Source of the DNA: an uncultured Clostridia bacterium
GTDB lineage: Bacteria > Bacillota > Clostridia > TANB77 > CAG-508
Assembly (NCBI GenBank): GCA_948560265.1
Contig: CAOXTD010000015.1
Location: forward strand, 15,375 to 28,716
Length of the DNA stretch: 13,342 nt
Direction of reading: 5' to 3'
The position numbers were made by a program, and so were the translations under genes. A model generated the notes under the pieces. That model was not told the DNA's origin and ran no database searches. It was given only the letters and a program-made list of their open reading frames with translations. Within the stretch, counting starts at the first letter, position 1, and every line of letters begins with the position of its first letter. Shown here piece by piece: positions 1 through 5,335 of the stretch.

Positions 1-529
1 TTCCACTAATTACACAGAAAGCGCTTTTCCAAAGATAGCCTTTTTTTCTATCTACTAGTATATTAGCGCCTATGGTATATAGTAAAAGGCTTACCGCCAT
101 AACAATACACTCTATAAAATATAGTTGTTCTAGATACATAAAATTAAAAATAGTTACATAACTAAGGACTAATACTAGTATTTCTATCCATTTATTCTCT
201 ATTTTTCTATATCTCTCTATGCTATTTTTTAATAAGATAACCACCACACACGATAGTACAATTGCTACCAATAAGGTACCTATAACGTAAGCTATGATTG
301 GAATATTTAATTTTAAAACTAGTAAATTTAACAATCCCATTATCATTCTTCCGTCTGAAAAGGAATTATCCATAGAATATCCTTCTAACCCCTTCTCTAT
401 AATGTTATAAGTGTCTGGTATATAATGTCCTTGTAAAAAAGGAAGAAAGATAAGGCAAGTAAATACTATTAAAATGAAACATATTAAGATGTCTTTTTTG
501 TATTGTGCTAATTTTGGCTTTTGCTCCAT
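1..529 (-). CDS. Partial multi-pass membrane protein, possibly a GtrII-like glucosyltransferase
   Basis: The frame is open from an ATG at 529 to the window edge, giving the first 176 codons of a longer protein. The N-terminus reads MEQKPKLAQYKKD and is followed by a hydrophobic segment at about residues 14-32. An extracytoplasmic-looking stretch follows with HYIPDTYNI (about 35-43) and SDGRMI. Further hydrophobic segments lie at about 75-100, 115-132 and 136-155. An acidic residue pair after the first membrane helix, followed by a DGR motif, resembles the GtrII/GT-C-like glucosyltransferases of Clostridia, but this is from memory of the family and the catalytic C-terminal part is missing. A weak AAGG Shine-Dalgarno lies about 12 nt upstream. 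An extended -10 promoter lies about 40 nt upstream. The gene diverges from the zinc-ribbon gene. Confidence 0.7.
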   Translation of the reverse strand, partial: MEQKPKLAQYKKDILICFILIVFTCLIFLPFLQGHYIPDTYNIIEKGLEGYSMDNSFSDGRMIMGLLNLLVLKLNIPIIAYVIGTLLVAIVLSCVVVILLKNSIERYRKIENKWIEILVLVLSYVTIFNFMYLEQLYFIECIVMAVSLLLYTIGANILVDRKKGYLWKSAFCVISG

Positions 530-566
530 ATTTTTGTTTTATCCTTTCTATATTGCATTTTGCAAT

Positions 567-575
567 AGTATATCA
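567..575 (-). promoter_or_regulatory. Extended -10 promoter for the partial membrane protein
   Basis: Read on the minus strand, the sequence is TGATATACT: a TGn extension followed by -10 TATACT (567-572). There is no good -35, as expected for an extended -10 promoter. The inferred start is near 560, leaving a leader of about 30 nt. Confidence 0.45.
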
Positions 576-632
576 TATTTGTTCCTATTTTTCTTAATAT
601 TTCAATAAATAGATTAATTTTTCAAATTTCGC

Positions 633-661
633 TTGTGTTTCCCCAAATAGTATGCTACAAT
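633..661 (+). promoter_or_regulatory. Sigma-A-type promoter of the zinc-ribbon gene
   Basis: A -35 TTGTGT (633-638), a 17-bp spacer ending in TGC and a -10 TACAAT (656-661) form a good extended promoter. The inferred start near 668 gives a long leader of about 130 nt before the ATG at 797. No obvious riboswitch is visible in that leader. Confidence 0.6.
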
Positions 662-796
662 AACCTTGGCTTTAGAAATAGAGCTTAAATGAATTTAATT
701 ATTTTATCGACTATTTCCCTTCTTGATTATGATATTAAAAAGGTTCAATGGGTCAAAAATATTAAATGTCAAAAATTAAGAAGGAGGTACTTCCAA

Positions 797-967
797 ATGG
801 CAGACAAAACTTTAGTATGTAAAGATTGTGGAGCTGAATTTGTTTTCACAGAAGGTGAACAACAATTCTACGCTGAAAAAGGTTTTACAAATGAACCTCA
901 AAGATGCCCAGAATGCAGAAAAGCTAGAAAAGCTCAAAGAAGAAATTTCAATAACGAAAATAACTAA
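797..967 (+). CDS. Small zinc-ribbon protein (zf-trcl type)
   Basis: This 56-residue protein begins MADKTLVCKDCGAEF. It has two CxxC pairs, C8/C11 and C37/C40, separated by about 25 residues, which is the layout of the small 'probable zinc-ribbon' proteins common in Clostridia. The tail is basic (RKARKAQRRN), so nucleic acid or ribosome contact is plausible, but the function is unknown. The frame stays open upstream to 689, but the ATG at 797 is chosen because a perfect AAGGAGG sits 8-9 nt in front of it and homology starts there. It converges on spoIIID and shares a bidirectional terminator with it. Confidence 0.85.
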   Translation: MADKTLVCKDCGAEFVFTEGEQQFYAEKGFTNEPQRCPECRKARKAQRRNFNNENN

Positions 968-973
968 TAAAAA

Positions 974-1006
974 AACCTGTTACTCTTAAGTAGCAGGTTC
1001 TTTTTT
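974..1006. terminator. Bidirectional terminator between the zinc-ribbon gene and spoIIID 3' part
   Basis: An 11-bp stem (974-984 with 989-999, one G-T wobble) and a 4-nt loop are flanked by T6 on the plus side and, read on the minus strand, by a T-run from the A-run at 969-975. It can end both the zinc-ribbon transcript and the converging transcript through the recombinase or rejoined spoIIID. Confidence 0.85.
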
Positions 1007-1027
1007 ATTGTGCAAGCCACAAAATTC

Positions 1028-1183
1028 TTATATTGCTTCTTTATCATTATGGCTATATTTTAATTTTGTTGCCATTCCTCCCCTTATATGTCTTTCCGCC
1101 TTGTTTTCGTCTAATATTTCTCGTACTTTGTTTGCTAATATTGGATTTATCTTAAGTAGTCTTTCACTAACATCTTTGTGTAC
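1028..1183 (-). pseudogene. spoIIID: 3' part of interrupted spoIIID (C-terminal half, no start of its own)
   Basis: In the frame ending with TAA at 1028-1030 the minus strand reads VHKDVSERLLKIN, then PILANKVREILDENKAER, then HIRGGMATKLKYSHNDKEAI. This matches the second half of SpoIIID: the end of the recognition helix, the INPELANEVKEIL-like segment and the basic RHLRGGEATKLKY-like C-terminal helix. No start codon or ribosome site serves it here. The frame is fed only if 1176 is joined to the 5' half at 8624-8744, which gives 121 + 149 = 270 nt, exactly 90 codons with the stop. It is therefore better seen as the downstream half of a split gene than as a decayed pseudogene. The recombinase stop codon (1167-1169) lies inside it in another frame. 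Confidence 0.93.
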
Positions 1184-2819
1184 TGATGTTACTTTCCAGA
1201 GCGGTTGGATTTTTGTTATCTAGAGTTGTTCTTTGGAGTGGGGGGCGATTACTAATCGCCCCTACATTAGTTTCGGTTTCATTAAAATTAGTTATAACAG
1301 TTGGGGTACTGCCTATTTCATTTAATAATTTTAATCTTACTTCTACATTTGAGTCACTATCTACTTCGATTACATCTATAATTGTTTTTAGCATTGCATT
1401 TGTAATTGTTTTGTTATTTAAAATATCATCTACTGTGCTAATTGTTTTAGATAATTCCTTTTCTAGTCCATCTTTTTCTTTTATTTCTGATGTAATTAGT
1501 TTTAATTCTCGCTCTAATCTTGCAATATCTTCATTTAATGGGTTTGTATATTTCTTTAATTCTTGTATATTGATTACTTCGTTTTGGAACATTTCCATAT
1601 ATTTTTGCTTTTTACTAGTTACCTTTTCTATTTCTTTCAAAAGGCTTTCTTCACTTCGTTCATTGTTTTCCCTTAATTTAGTAATCTTTTCAAATTCTTT
1701 TTCTACGGCTTTCATAAAGTTCTTTTTGTTAGAAATAATGCTTTTTAGATATTCTTTAATAGCATTTAAAAGCTCTTCTTCATCTATTACTGTTGTATTA
1801 GGGCAATGATTTACACCCATTGAGTTTCTTCCACTACATACCCATCTTATATATTCTGGTCCATCATTTGTGTATTTTCTTCTTACTCTTCTAAATGAAT
1901 AACCACAATGTTTGCAATATATAAGTGTGCTAAATACATATTCTGTTTTTTCTCTTTTGTTATTCAACTTAAATTCATTTGACCTCTGTAGTAAAATATC
2001 TTGTGCTCTATTAAATAATTCATCTGATATAATTCTCATTTCTGGTTTTTCTACTACTATCCATTCTTCTTCTGGTAAATCTTTTCTTGTTCCTGTTATA
2101 AAGTCTGTTACTTCTGATTTTTTATTGGTTACTCGCCCTGTATAGATTGGATTTTTAAGCATTCTTACGATAGAAGTTTGTACCCATTTTGATTTTGTTT
2201 TTTTGGTTCTTATTCCTCTATCATTTAAATCCCATGCAATTTTTGTTGTTCCAATTCCTTTATATACATAGCTTTCAAATATCTCTTTTACAATTTTTGC
2301 CTCTTCTTCGTTTATTTTTAAAGTATATCTTTCATCTGGTATTTTGTCATATCCAAAAACAATGTTAGGAACTCTTCCTTTTTTAGCAGTAATGTCTTTT
2401 CCGAATTTAACCCTTTTAGACATATTAGCACTTTCTTGTTGTGCCATTGCTCCTAAAATAGTCAATATAAATTCAGAGCCACCTTCCATTATTTCGCCAT
2501 TGTTTAAGAAATCAACTTCGATTCCATAAGATTTTAGTTCTCTTATACTTTGTAGTAAATCTACTGTATTTCTTGCAAAACGGCTAACATCTTTTACTAC
2601 TACTTTATCGAATTTCTTTGTTTTGGCATCTTGCATCATTTGTTGGAACTGCTTTCTGTGTTTTATTTGTTTCCCTGATATTCCTTCATCTGCATATAGC
2701 TTGTACAATTCATAACCATTCTTTTTTGTAAATTCATTAAAAAATTCTATTTGTTTTTCAAATGATTCTACTTGTGATTCTTTTTCAGTTGATACTCTTG
2801 CATATGCTGCAATTTTCAT
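1167..2819 (-). CDS. Large serine recombinase (SpoIVCA-like), likely excises the spoIIID element
   Basis: This 550-residue protein begins MKIAAYARVSTEKESQVESF. The resolvase domain (about 1-150) has R8 and the nucleophile S10 in ARVST, DEGISGK at 44-50 and SRFARN at 79-84. The recombinase domain (about 160-280) contains FGYDK and NPIYTGRV. A zinc ribbon has C302/C305 and C328/C339, and a coiled coil spans about 370-460, all typical of large serine integrases such as SpoIVCA. The ATG at 2819 follows AAAGGAAAG. The usual family C-terminus seems to be near residue 505. The rest runs through a palindromic repeat (GAISNRPP) and across the attachment core, so the stop codon is supplied by spoIIID DNA. 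It lies at the element end in the same direction as spoIIID. A sigma-A-like promoter is seen, with no clear sigma-E promoter. Confidence 0.95.
   Translation of the reverse strand: MKIAAYARVSTEKESQVESFEKQIEFFNEFTKKNGYELYKLYADEGISGKQIKHRKQFQQMMQDAKTKKFDKVVVKDVSRFARNTVDLLQSIRELKSYGIEVDFLNNGEIMEGGSEFILTILGAMAQQESANMSKRVKFGKDITAKKGRVPNIVFGYDKIPDERYTLKINEEEAKIVKEIFESYVYKGIGTTKIAWDLNDRGIRTKKTKSKWVQTSIVRMLKNPIYTGRVTNKKSEVTDFITGTRKDLPEEEWIVVEKPEMRIISDELFNRAQDILLQRSNEFKLNNKREKTEYVFSTLIYCKHCGYSFRRVRRKYTNDGPEYIRWVCSGRNSMGVNHCPNTTVIDEEELLNAIKEYLKSIISNKKNFMKAVEKEFEKITKLRENNERSEESLLKEIEKVTSKKQKYMEMFQNEVINIQELKKYTNPLNEDIARLERELKLITSEIKEKDGLEKELSKTISTVDDILNNKTITNAMLKTIIDVIEVDSDSNVEVRLKLLNEIGSTPTVITNFNETETNVGAISNRPPLQRTTLDNKNPTALESNISTQRC
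1177..1183 (-). repeat. Attachment core at the recombinase-proximal end
   Basis: The core reads GTACACA on the minus strand and is identical to 8624-8630. It is centred in a 6-bp inverted repeat, AACATC (1169-1174) and GATGTT (1185-1190), whose symmetry axis falls between 1179 and 1180. That points to TG/CA at 1179-1180 as the likely crossover dinucleotide. The right arm (1184 upward) is element DNA and the left arm is spoIIID. Confidence 0.8.
1242..1262. repeat. Perfect short palindrome of dispersed-repeat type inside the recombinase 3' end
   Basis: Two 10-bp arms, GGGGCGATTA and TAATCGCCCC, face each other around a single C. GTAGGGGCGATT...AATCGCCCC palindromes are familiar as dispersed intergenic repeats in Clostridia (from memory, no search run). 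Here it is translated as VGAISNRPP in the recombinase tail, 60 bp from the attachment core. Confidence 0.6.
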
Positions 2820-2848
2820 AACACCACTACTTTCCTTTTATTGTTATC

Positions 2849-2902
2849 TGTAACTTTTGTTTCGTTCTGTTACATTTTAGCATATTAATTGCAAAAAAGC
2901 AA
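2849..2902 (-). promoter_or_regulatory. Recombinase promoter with overlapping inverted repeat
   Basis: On the minus strand: -35 TTGCTT (2897-2902), a 17-bp spacer ending TGC, and -10 TAAAAT (2874-2879), a sigma-A-type promoter with an extended -10. Just downstream an inverted repeat, TGTAAC and GTTACA, has arms at 2869-2874 and 2849-2854 with a 14-nt spacer. It overlaps the edge of the -10 and the start point, a suitable place for a repressor. No sequence resembling a complete sigma-E promoter was found between 2820 and 2945. Confidence 0.55.
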
Positions 2903-2910
2903 TAAAAACA

Positions 2911-2943
2911 TAAAAAACTACTCCTATATTTAGGAATAGTTTT
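2911..2943 (-). terminator. Terminator of the DUF2971 gene
   Basis: An 11-bp stem (2931-2941 with 2916-2926, one wobble) and a 4-nt loop are followed on the minus strand by a T-run. It begins at the stop codon of the DUF2971 gene and separates it from the recombinase promoter, so the recombinase is probably its own transcription unit. Confidence 0.8.
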
Positions 2944-3832
2944 AATATTTTATTTTATTCGGTTTTAATTCATACTCTAAAGAATATTCATCTAACTCCA
3001 TCTGATATATTGGTATATTTAATGTATATGCAATGTCAAATAGTCTCTTTTTGTTCATTTCATGGCATTTAGCGCCAATATAAATTGCTGATGGAATTGC
3101 ATCAGTGTACTCTCCTACACTAGGCAAATTTATTACTAACCTTATTTCCTTTTCATATGACCAACTTTTATGTTTTAATAAGCTATAATACATTGAAACC
3201 CAAATAATTAAAAGATTATCAACTTTTATTTCTTTTATATTTTTCTTTTTAGCTTCTTCTTTTAACTGTAAAATTTCTTCTACTATATTTTCCATTATAT
3301 TTGAAATATCAACTCTTTTATCTGTATATTGTACTGGAAAACAGCATGACTTCAATAAATGATTTTTCTTATTATTGATATCATACTCAATGCAATATCC
3401 TTGATGATTATTGGAATAATGAGCCCACATTGGCATACTATTTACTCCATTCCTTGTAAAACAAGCAATCTTTGATAATTTTGAAAAGTCATCAATTACT
3501 TTTCCATTACATTTTTTAAAAATATCGAACTTCATTAAATTTTCTGGTTTGTAAAAAAATGCTTTTGTATCAAATGGATCATTAAATGAACTGGGTTTAG
3601 ATAAATAAACTTTTTGTTTCACTAAGGTATCTAATTTAGCTTCATTTAATTGGTCATCGTTTGTTAAAGAATAATATTTATATATCTTATCTGGTATATG
3701 TATTCTAGTAACTTTATATATTGCATCAGTTATAATTGGATTACTTGGATCTTCTTTTATAAGTTCTATAGCTTTAAAGTAATCCATTGGCATTTCTTCT
3801 CTATATTTTTCTACATCAAATCCTTCAGACAT
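2942..3832 (-). CDS. DUF2971 family protein
   Basis: This 296-residue protein is recognised by the DUF2971 pattern: IYKYYSL at 50-56, SKPSSFNDPFD at 78-88, CFTRN at 124-128, MWAHYSNNHQGYCIEYD at 135-151, and a late WSYEKEIRLV block at about 224-233. The first 45 residues are an extra N-terminal segment. No signal peptide or membrane helix is seen, so it is presumably cytoplasmic. The biochemical function of DUF2971 is not known to me. Such proteins turn up in accessory and phage-defence neighbourhoods, so a role in host or phage interaction is only a guess. AAGGAG lies 5 nt before the ATG. It sits 91 bp downstream of the type III toxin and may be partly co-transcribed with it, and it ends in its own terminator. 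Confidence 0.8.
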   Translation of the reverse strand: MSEGFDVEKYREEMPMDYFKAIELIKEDPSNPIITDAIYKVTRIHIPDKIYKYYSLTNDDQLNEAKLDTLVKQKVYLSKPSSFNDPFDTKAFFYKPENLMKFDIFKKCNGKVIDDFSKLSKIACFTRNGVNSMPMWAHYSNNHQGYCIEYDINNKKNHLLKSCCFPVQYTDKRVDISNIMENIVEEILQLKEEAKKKNIKEIKVDNLLIIWVSMYYSLLKHKSWSYEKEIRLVINLPSVGEYTDAIPSAIYIGAKCHEMNKKRLFDIAYTLNIPIYQMELDEYSLEYELKPNKIKY

Positions 3833-3894
3833 TAATACTCCTTACACTTATATTTTATTATATATTTATTTTTCAATATTTTTTAAATCATTTT

Positions 3895-3923
3895 CAGTGC
3901 CACTTTGAGTGTCATTGGCACTG
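3895..3923. other. Perfect hairpin abutting the toxin stop codon
   Basis: Eight-base arms CAGTGCCA (3895-3902) and TGGCACTG (3916-3923) enclose 13 nt. The hairpin starts right after the toxin TAA (3924-3926). There is no T-run on either side, so it is not a standard terminator. It could be an RNA 3' end stabiliser or a protein site. Confidence 0.5.
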
Positions 3924-4394
3924 TTAACTCTCTAATAATATATTTTTCATTTCAAGTATATCGTAAAATGGAATATTAATACCTTTCTTAGCTAGTTTTA
4001 TAACATTCATTGAAGTCTCTATAATTTCTTCTTTTAAAGATTCAGTTATTTCAACATCTTGCATTTTATTTCTATACTTCGCTTCTATATATTCTTCAGT
4101 TGTCGGAAAAATATTTTGTATTAGAAATGTTTTTTCTTTTCCTAATACTTTTCCAAAAACAAAGTTATAAACTTTCTTTCTAGTCTTTTTCTTATTCTCA
4201 TATATATATTTATATTTTTCTACTTTACTTGATATTGGTACAAACCATATTATTTGTTCATTTTCTGGATCATTAAAACAAAAATAACAAGGTCTTTTAT
4301 TACCATTTTCTTTGTTTTCCATTAATTTATAACCTTTAAATATATCAAAAAATTCATCTTTTATAAAATAAAATTTTCCATTTTCTACTTTCAT
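3924..4394 (-). CDS. Type III toxin, CptN/ToxN-AbiQ-like endoribonuclease
   Basis: This 156-residue protein begins MKVENGKFYFIKDEFF. The core block NKRPCYFCFND (32-42), IIWFVPISSKVEKYKYIY (about 48-65), VFGKVLGKEKTFLIQNIFP and the C-terminal MNVIKLAKKGI segment match the CptN branch of type III toxins as I remember it. In ToxN and AbiQ the Lys/Ser of the P-x-S-S-K region are at the active site, and S55/S56/K57 occupy that place here. The frame is open upstream to 4613, but that stretch is the antitoxin RNA. The real start is the ATG at 4394, after GAGGT at 6-nt spacing and directly after the leader terminator. The toxin cleaves RNA and is held inactive by the repeat RNA encoded just upstream, the diagnostic type III arrangement. 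Confidence 0.88.
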   Translation of the reverse strand: MKVENGKFYFIKDEFFDIFKGYKLMENKENGNKRPCYFCFNDPENEQIIWFVPISSKVEKYKYIYENKKKTRKKVYNFVFGKVLGKEKTFLIQNIFPTTEEYIEAKYRNKMQDVEITESLKEEIIETSMNVIKLAKKGINIPFYDILEMKNILLES

Positions 4395-4412
4395 TTTTAC
4401 CTCATTTCTAAC

Positions 4413-4442
4413 AAAAAATCTACCTCCGAAAAGGTAGATTTT
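4413..4442 (-). terminator. Leaky terminator between type III antitoxin RNA and toxin
   Basis: An 11-bp stem (4432-4442 with 4415-4425) and a 6-nt loop end in T6 on the minus strand. In type III systems this terminator sits between repeat RNA and toxin and sets the RNA:toxin ratio by limited read-through. The toxin Shine-Dalgarno follows within about 15 nt. Confidence 0.85.
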
Positions 4443-4584
4443 TATTAACATTTGTCCACCTACGCATTTATTTGTCGGAGGTAGGGCTCCGAGTAACATT
4501 TGCACACCTATGCACTTGTACCCCGCAAATAGGGTTGCGGCTAACATTTGATTTGGACAAGATACATTTTGTATCTCTATTATT
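4415..4584 (-). ncRNA. Type III antitoxin RNA (CptI/ToxI-like)
   Basis: The transcript runs from the promoter at 4591-4620 to the terminator at 4413-4442. It starts with a small hairpin, AGATAC/GTATCT (4560-4576), then holds two full 48-nt repeats (4502-4549, 4454-4501) and the start of a third (from 4453). Each repeat can form an H-type pseudoknot. Repeat 1 has stem CCGCAA/TTGCGG, and its loop CCTAT pairs with ATAGG downstream. Repeat 2 has stem TCGGAG/CTCCGA, and its loop CCTAC pairs with GTAGG. The differences between repeats are compensatory, which is strong internal evidence for the fold. Known type III antitoxins are cut by their toxin into single repeats that lock it in a ring-shaped complex. 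Confidence 0.88.
4446..4549 (-). repeat. 48-nt tandem repeats of the antitoxin RNA
   Basis: The marker AAATGTTA recurs at 4549-4542, 4501-4494 and 4453-4446 on the minus strand, exactly 48 nt apart. The conserved parts are this marker, the CCCTA loop and the TAGGTG end. The stem sequences differ but pair within each repeat. Confidence 0.9.
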
Positions 4585-4590
4585 ATATTC

Positions 4591-4620
4591 ATTATAACCT
4601 TTTTTATTAACAAAAGTCAA
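4591..4620 (-). promoter_or_regulatory. Strong sigma-A promoter of the type III toxin-antitoxin operon
   Basis: On the minus strand: -35 TTGACT (4615-4620), 18-bp spacer, -10 TATAAT (4591-4596). The inferred start near 4584 lies just before the 5' hairpin of the antitoxin RNA. Near-consensus strength fits the need for abundant antitoxin RNA. Confidence 0.75.
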
Positions 4621-4665
4621 TACTTTTTCAAGATTTTCATACGTCTTATCATAAGTCTTTTTATA

Positions 4666-4845
4666 CTATATTTCTAATTCTTCATATTCTATACTGTGAG
4701 AATTTTGATAAGCATTTGAATTATAATCAAATATTATCTTATTGTCATTCTCAGCTAAATTATATGCAATAACTCCAGCCATAGCTTGTACTATTTGTTC
4801 TTCTGTATTAGGATTACTAAATGTAATATTCAAACTCTTTTTCAA
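4666..4845 (-). CDS. Small hypothetical protein
   Basis: I do not recognise this protein. It is about 59 residues from a TTG at 4845, preceded by GGTGAG at 4-nt spacing. A longer reading from a TTG at 4869 (67 residues) has no visible ribosome site. The middle, NTEEQIVQAMAGVIAYNLAE, looks like an amphipathic helix pair, and the C-terminus is acidic (SIEYEELEI). There is no membrane segment and no cysteine. It lies between the structured RNA candidate and the type III toxin-antitoxin promoter. The minus-strand promoter at 5108-5136 could transcribe it, with the structured RNA as its leader. A small accessory protein such as a recombination directionality factor is possible, but nothing in the sequence proves it. 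Confidence 0.5.
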   Translation of the reverse strand: MKKSLNITFSNPNTEEQIVQAMAGVIAYNLAENDNKIIFDYNSNAYQNSHSIEYEELEI

Positions 4846-4910
4846 AATTCTCACCAACTTTCTTTTCAATACTATTATTAAAAGTTTAAAAATATTACTT
4901 TTAATTTAAA

Positions 4911-5029
4911 AAGTTACAAGTGGTAAGTTCTATACCCATATGAGATTTGCCCTCATTACTCTTTTTAGAGAATCGCCCCTTTACATCACGTTAGCCAGAC
5001 GAAAGTTTCATTATCTGTGCTTGTAACTT
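4911..5029 (-). ncRNA. Candidate structured RNA of unknown class
   Basis: A perfect 10-bp closing stem, AAGTTACAAG (4911-4920) with CTTGTAACTT (5020-5029), encloses about 100 nt that are visibly richer in G and C than the surroundings. Inside are local stems GGTA/TACC (4922-4936), ATGAG/CTCAT (4940-4956), CTCT/AGAG with T4 loop (4959-4970) and CAGA/TCTG (4996-5017), giving a multibranched layout. No credible open reading frame runs through it. The minus strand is preferred: a TTTACA-17-TATAAT promoter lies upstream on that strand (5108-5136) and the closing stem is followed by T5. I could not match it to a riboswitch or known RNA family from memory. A replication origin or other DNA structure from the plasmid relic is an alternative. 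Confidence 0.5.
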
Positions 5030-5060
5030 GCTATTCAATTTTCAATGTACTATTCCATGA

Positions 5061-5095
5061 ATAGAAAATAGATATATTGAAATGCTATTTTCTAT
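5061..5095. repeat. 11-bp perfect inverted repeat between structured RNA and promoters
   Basis: Arms ATAGAAAATAG (5061-5071) and CTATTTTCTAT (5085-5095) enclose 13 nt. It ends 1 bp before the plus-strand -35 and lies just after the inferred minus-strand start near 5101. It could be an operator controlling both promoters or the 5' hairpin of the minus-strand RNA. Confidence 0.6.
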
Positions 5096-5096
5096 C

Positions 5097-5125
5097 TTGA
5101 TAAAATCATTATAAGATGCTAAAAT
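5097..5125 (+). promoter_or_regulatory. Sigma-A-type promoter of the DUF6076-like gene
   Basis: -35 TTGATA (5097-5102), 17-bp spacer ending TGC, -10 TAAAAT (5120-5125). The start near 5132 leaves an 80-nt leader to the GGAGG and ATG at 5215. It overlaps the opposed minus-strand promoter. Confidence 0.65.
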
Positions 5126-5136
5126 AGTGTTGTAAA
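5108..5136 (-). promoter_or_regulatory. Opposed promoter overlapping the DUF6076-like gene promoter
   Basis: On the minus strand: -35 TTTACA (5131-5136), 17-bp spacer, -10 TATAAT (5108-5113), close to consensus. The transcript would enter the 11-bp inverted repeat, then the structured RNA, then the small gene at 4666-4845. Both polymerases cannot occupy this site together. Confidence 0.55.
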
Positions 5137-5214
5137 TAGATTTTTACAAGTCTATAGATAAAGTAAAATTTAAAATAACTATATTCTATTTTTGAAAACG
5201 GAGGAAATCTTGAT

Positions 5215-5335
5215 ATGATTACTAATTTCACACTTAACAATAATAAAATTATAATAAAAAATACTCGGAGAATATTTTGGTGCTATTCGTGATTTTGAAT
5301 ATAATATTGGAGATAAACTATATGAATTTGCTATA
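5215..5335 (+). pseudogene. N-terminal segment of the DUF6076-like gene, out of frame with the rest
   Basis: An ATG at 5215 follows GGAGG at 10-nt spacing and reads MITNFTLNNNKIIIKNT, then goes out of phase. From about 5265 the natural continuation, GEYFGAIRDFEYNIGDKLYE, is in the +1 frame and runs straight into the main frame at 5336. The switch falls at a run of six A, consistent with a one-base insertion in the run. Confidence 0.65.

Noticed and set aside
689..796. 36-residue N-terminal extension of the zinc-ribbon protein
   Set aside because: The extension has no ribosome site and is low-complexity. AAGGAGG sits correctly in front of the ATG at 797, and the family protein starts there.
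1186..1809. Plus-strand open frames opposite the recombinase (also 1912-2145 and 2344-2529)
   Set aside because: They are antisense shadows of a well-recognised recombinase gene, with Ser/Phe/Ile-rich translations and no ribosome sites.
4446..4549. CRISPR array
   Set aside because: The 48-nt periodicity comes from full-length repeats without unique spacers, and promoter, pseudoknots, terminator and toxin fit a type III antitoxin.
4395..4613. 73-residue N-terminal extension of the type III toxin
   Set aside because: The stretch is the repeat RNA and its terminator, and translation from 4613 would pass through a strong hairpin. The Shine-Dalgarno at about 4400 fixes the start at 4394.
4911..5029. 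A known riboswitch (for example c-di-GMP, guanidine, THF, SAM)
   Set aside because: I could not place the conserved core of any class I know, and the neighbouring genes are accessory rather than metabolic. It is left as an unassigned structured RNA.
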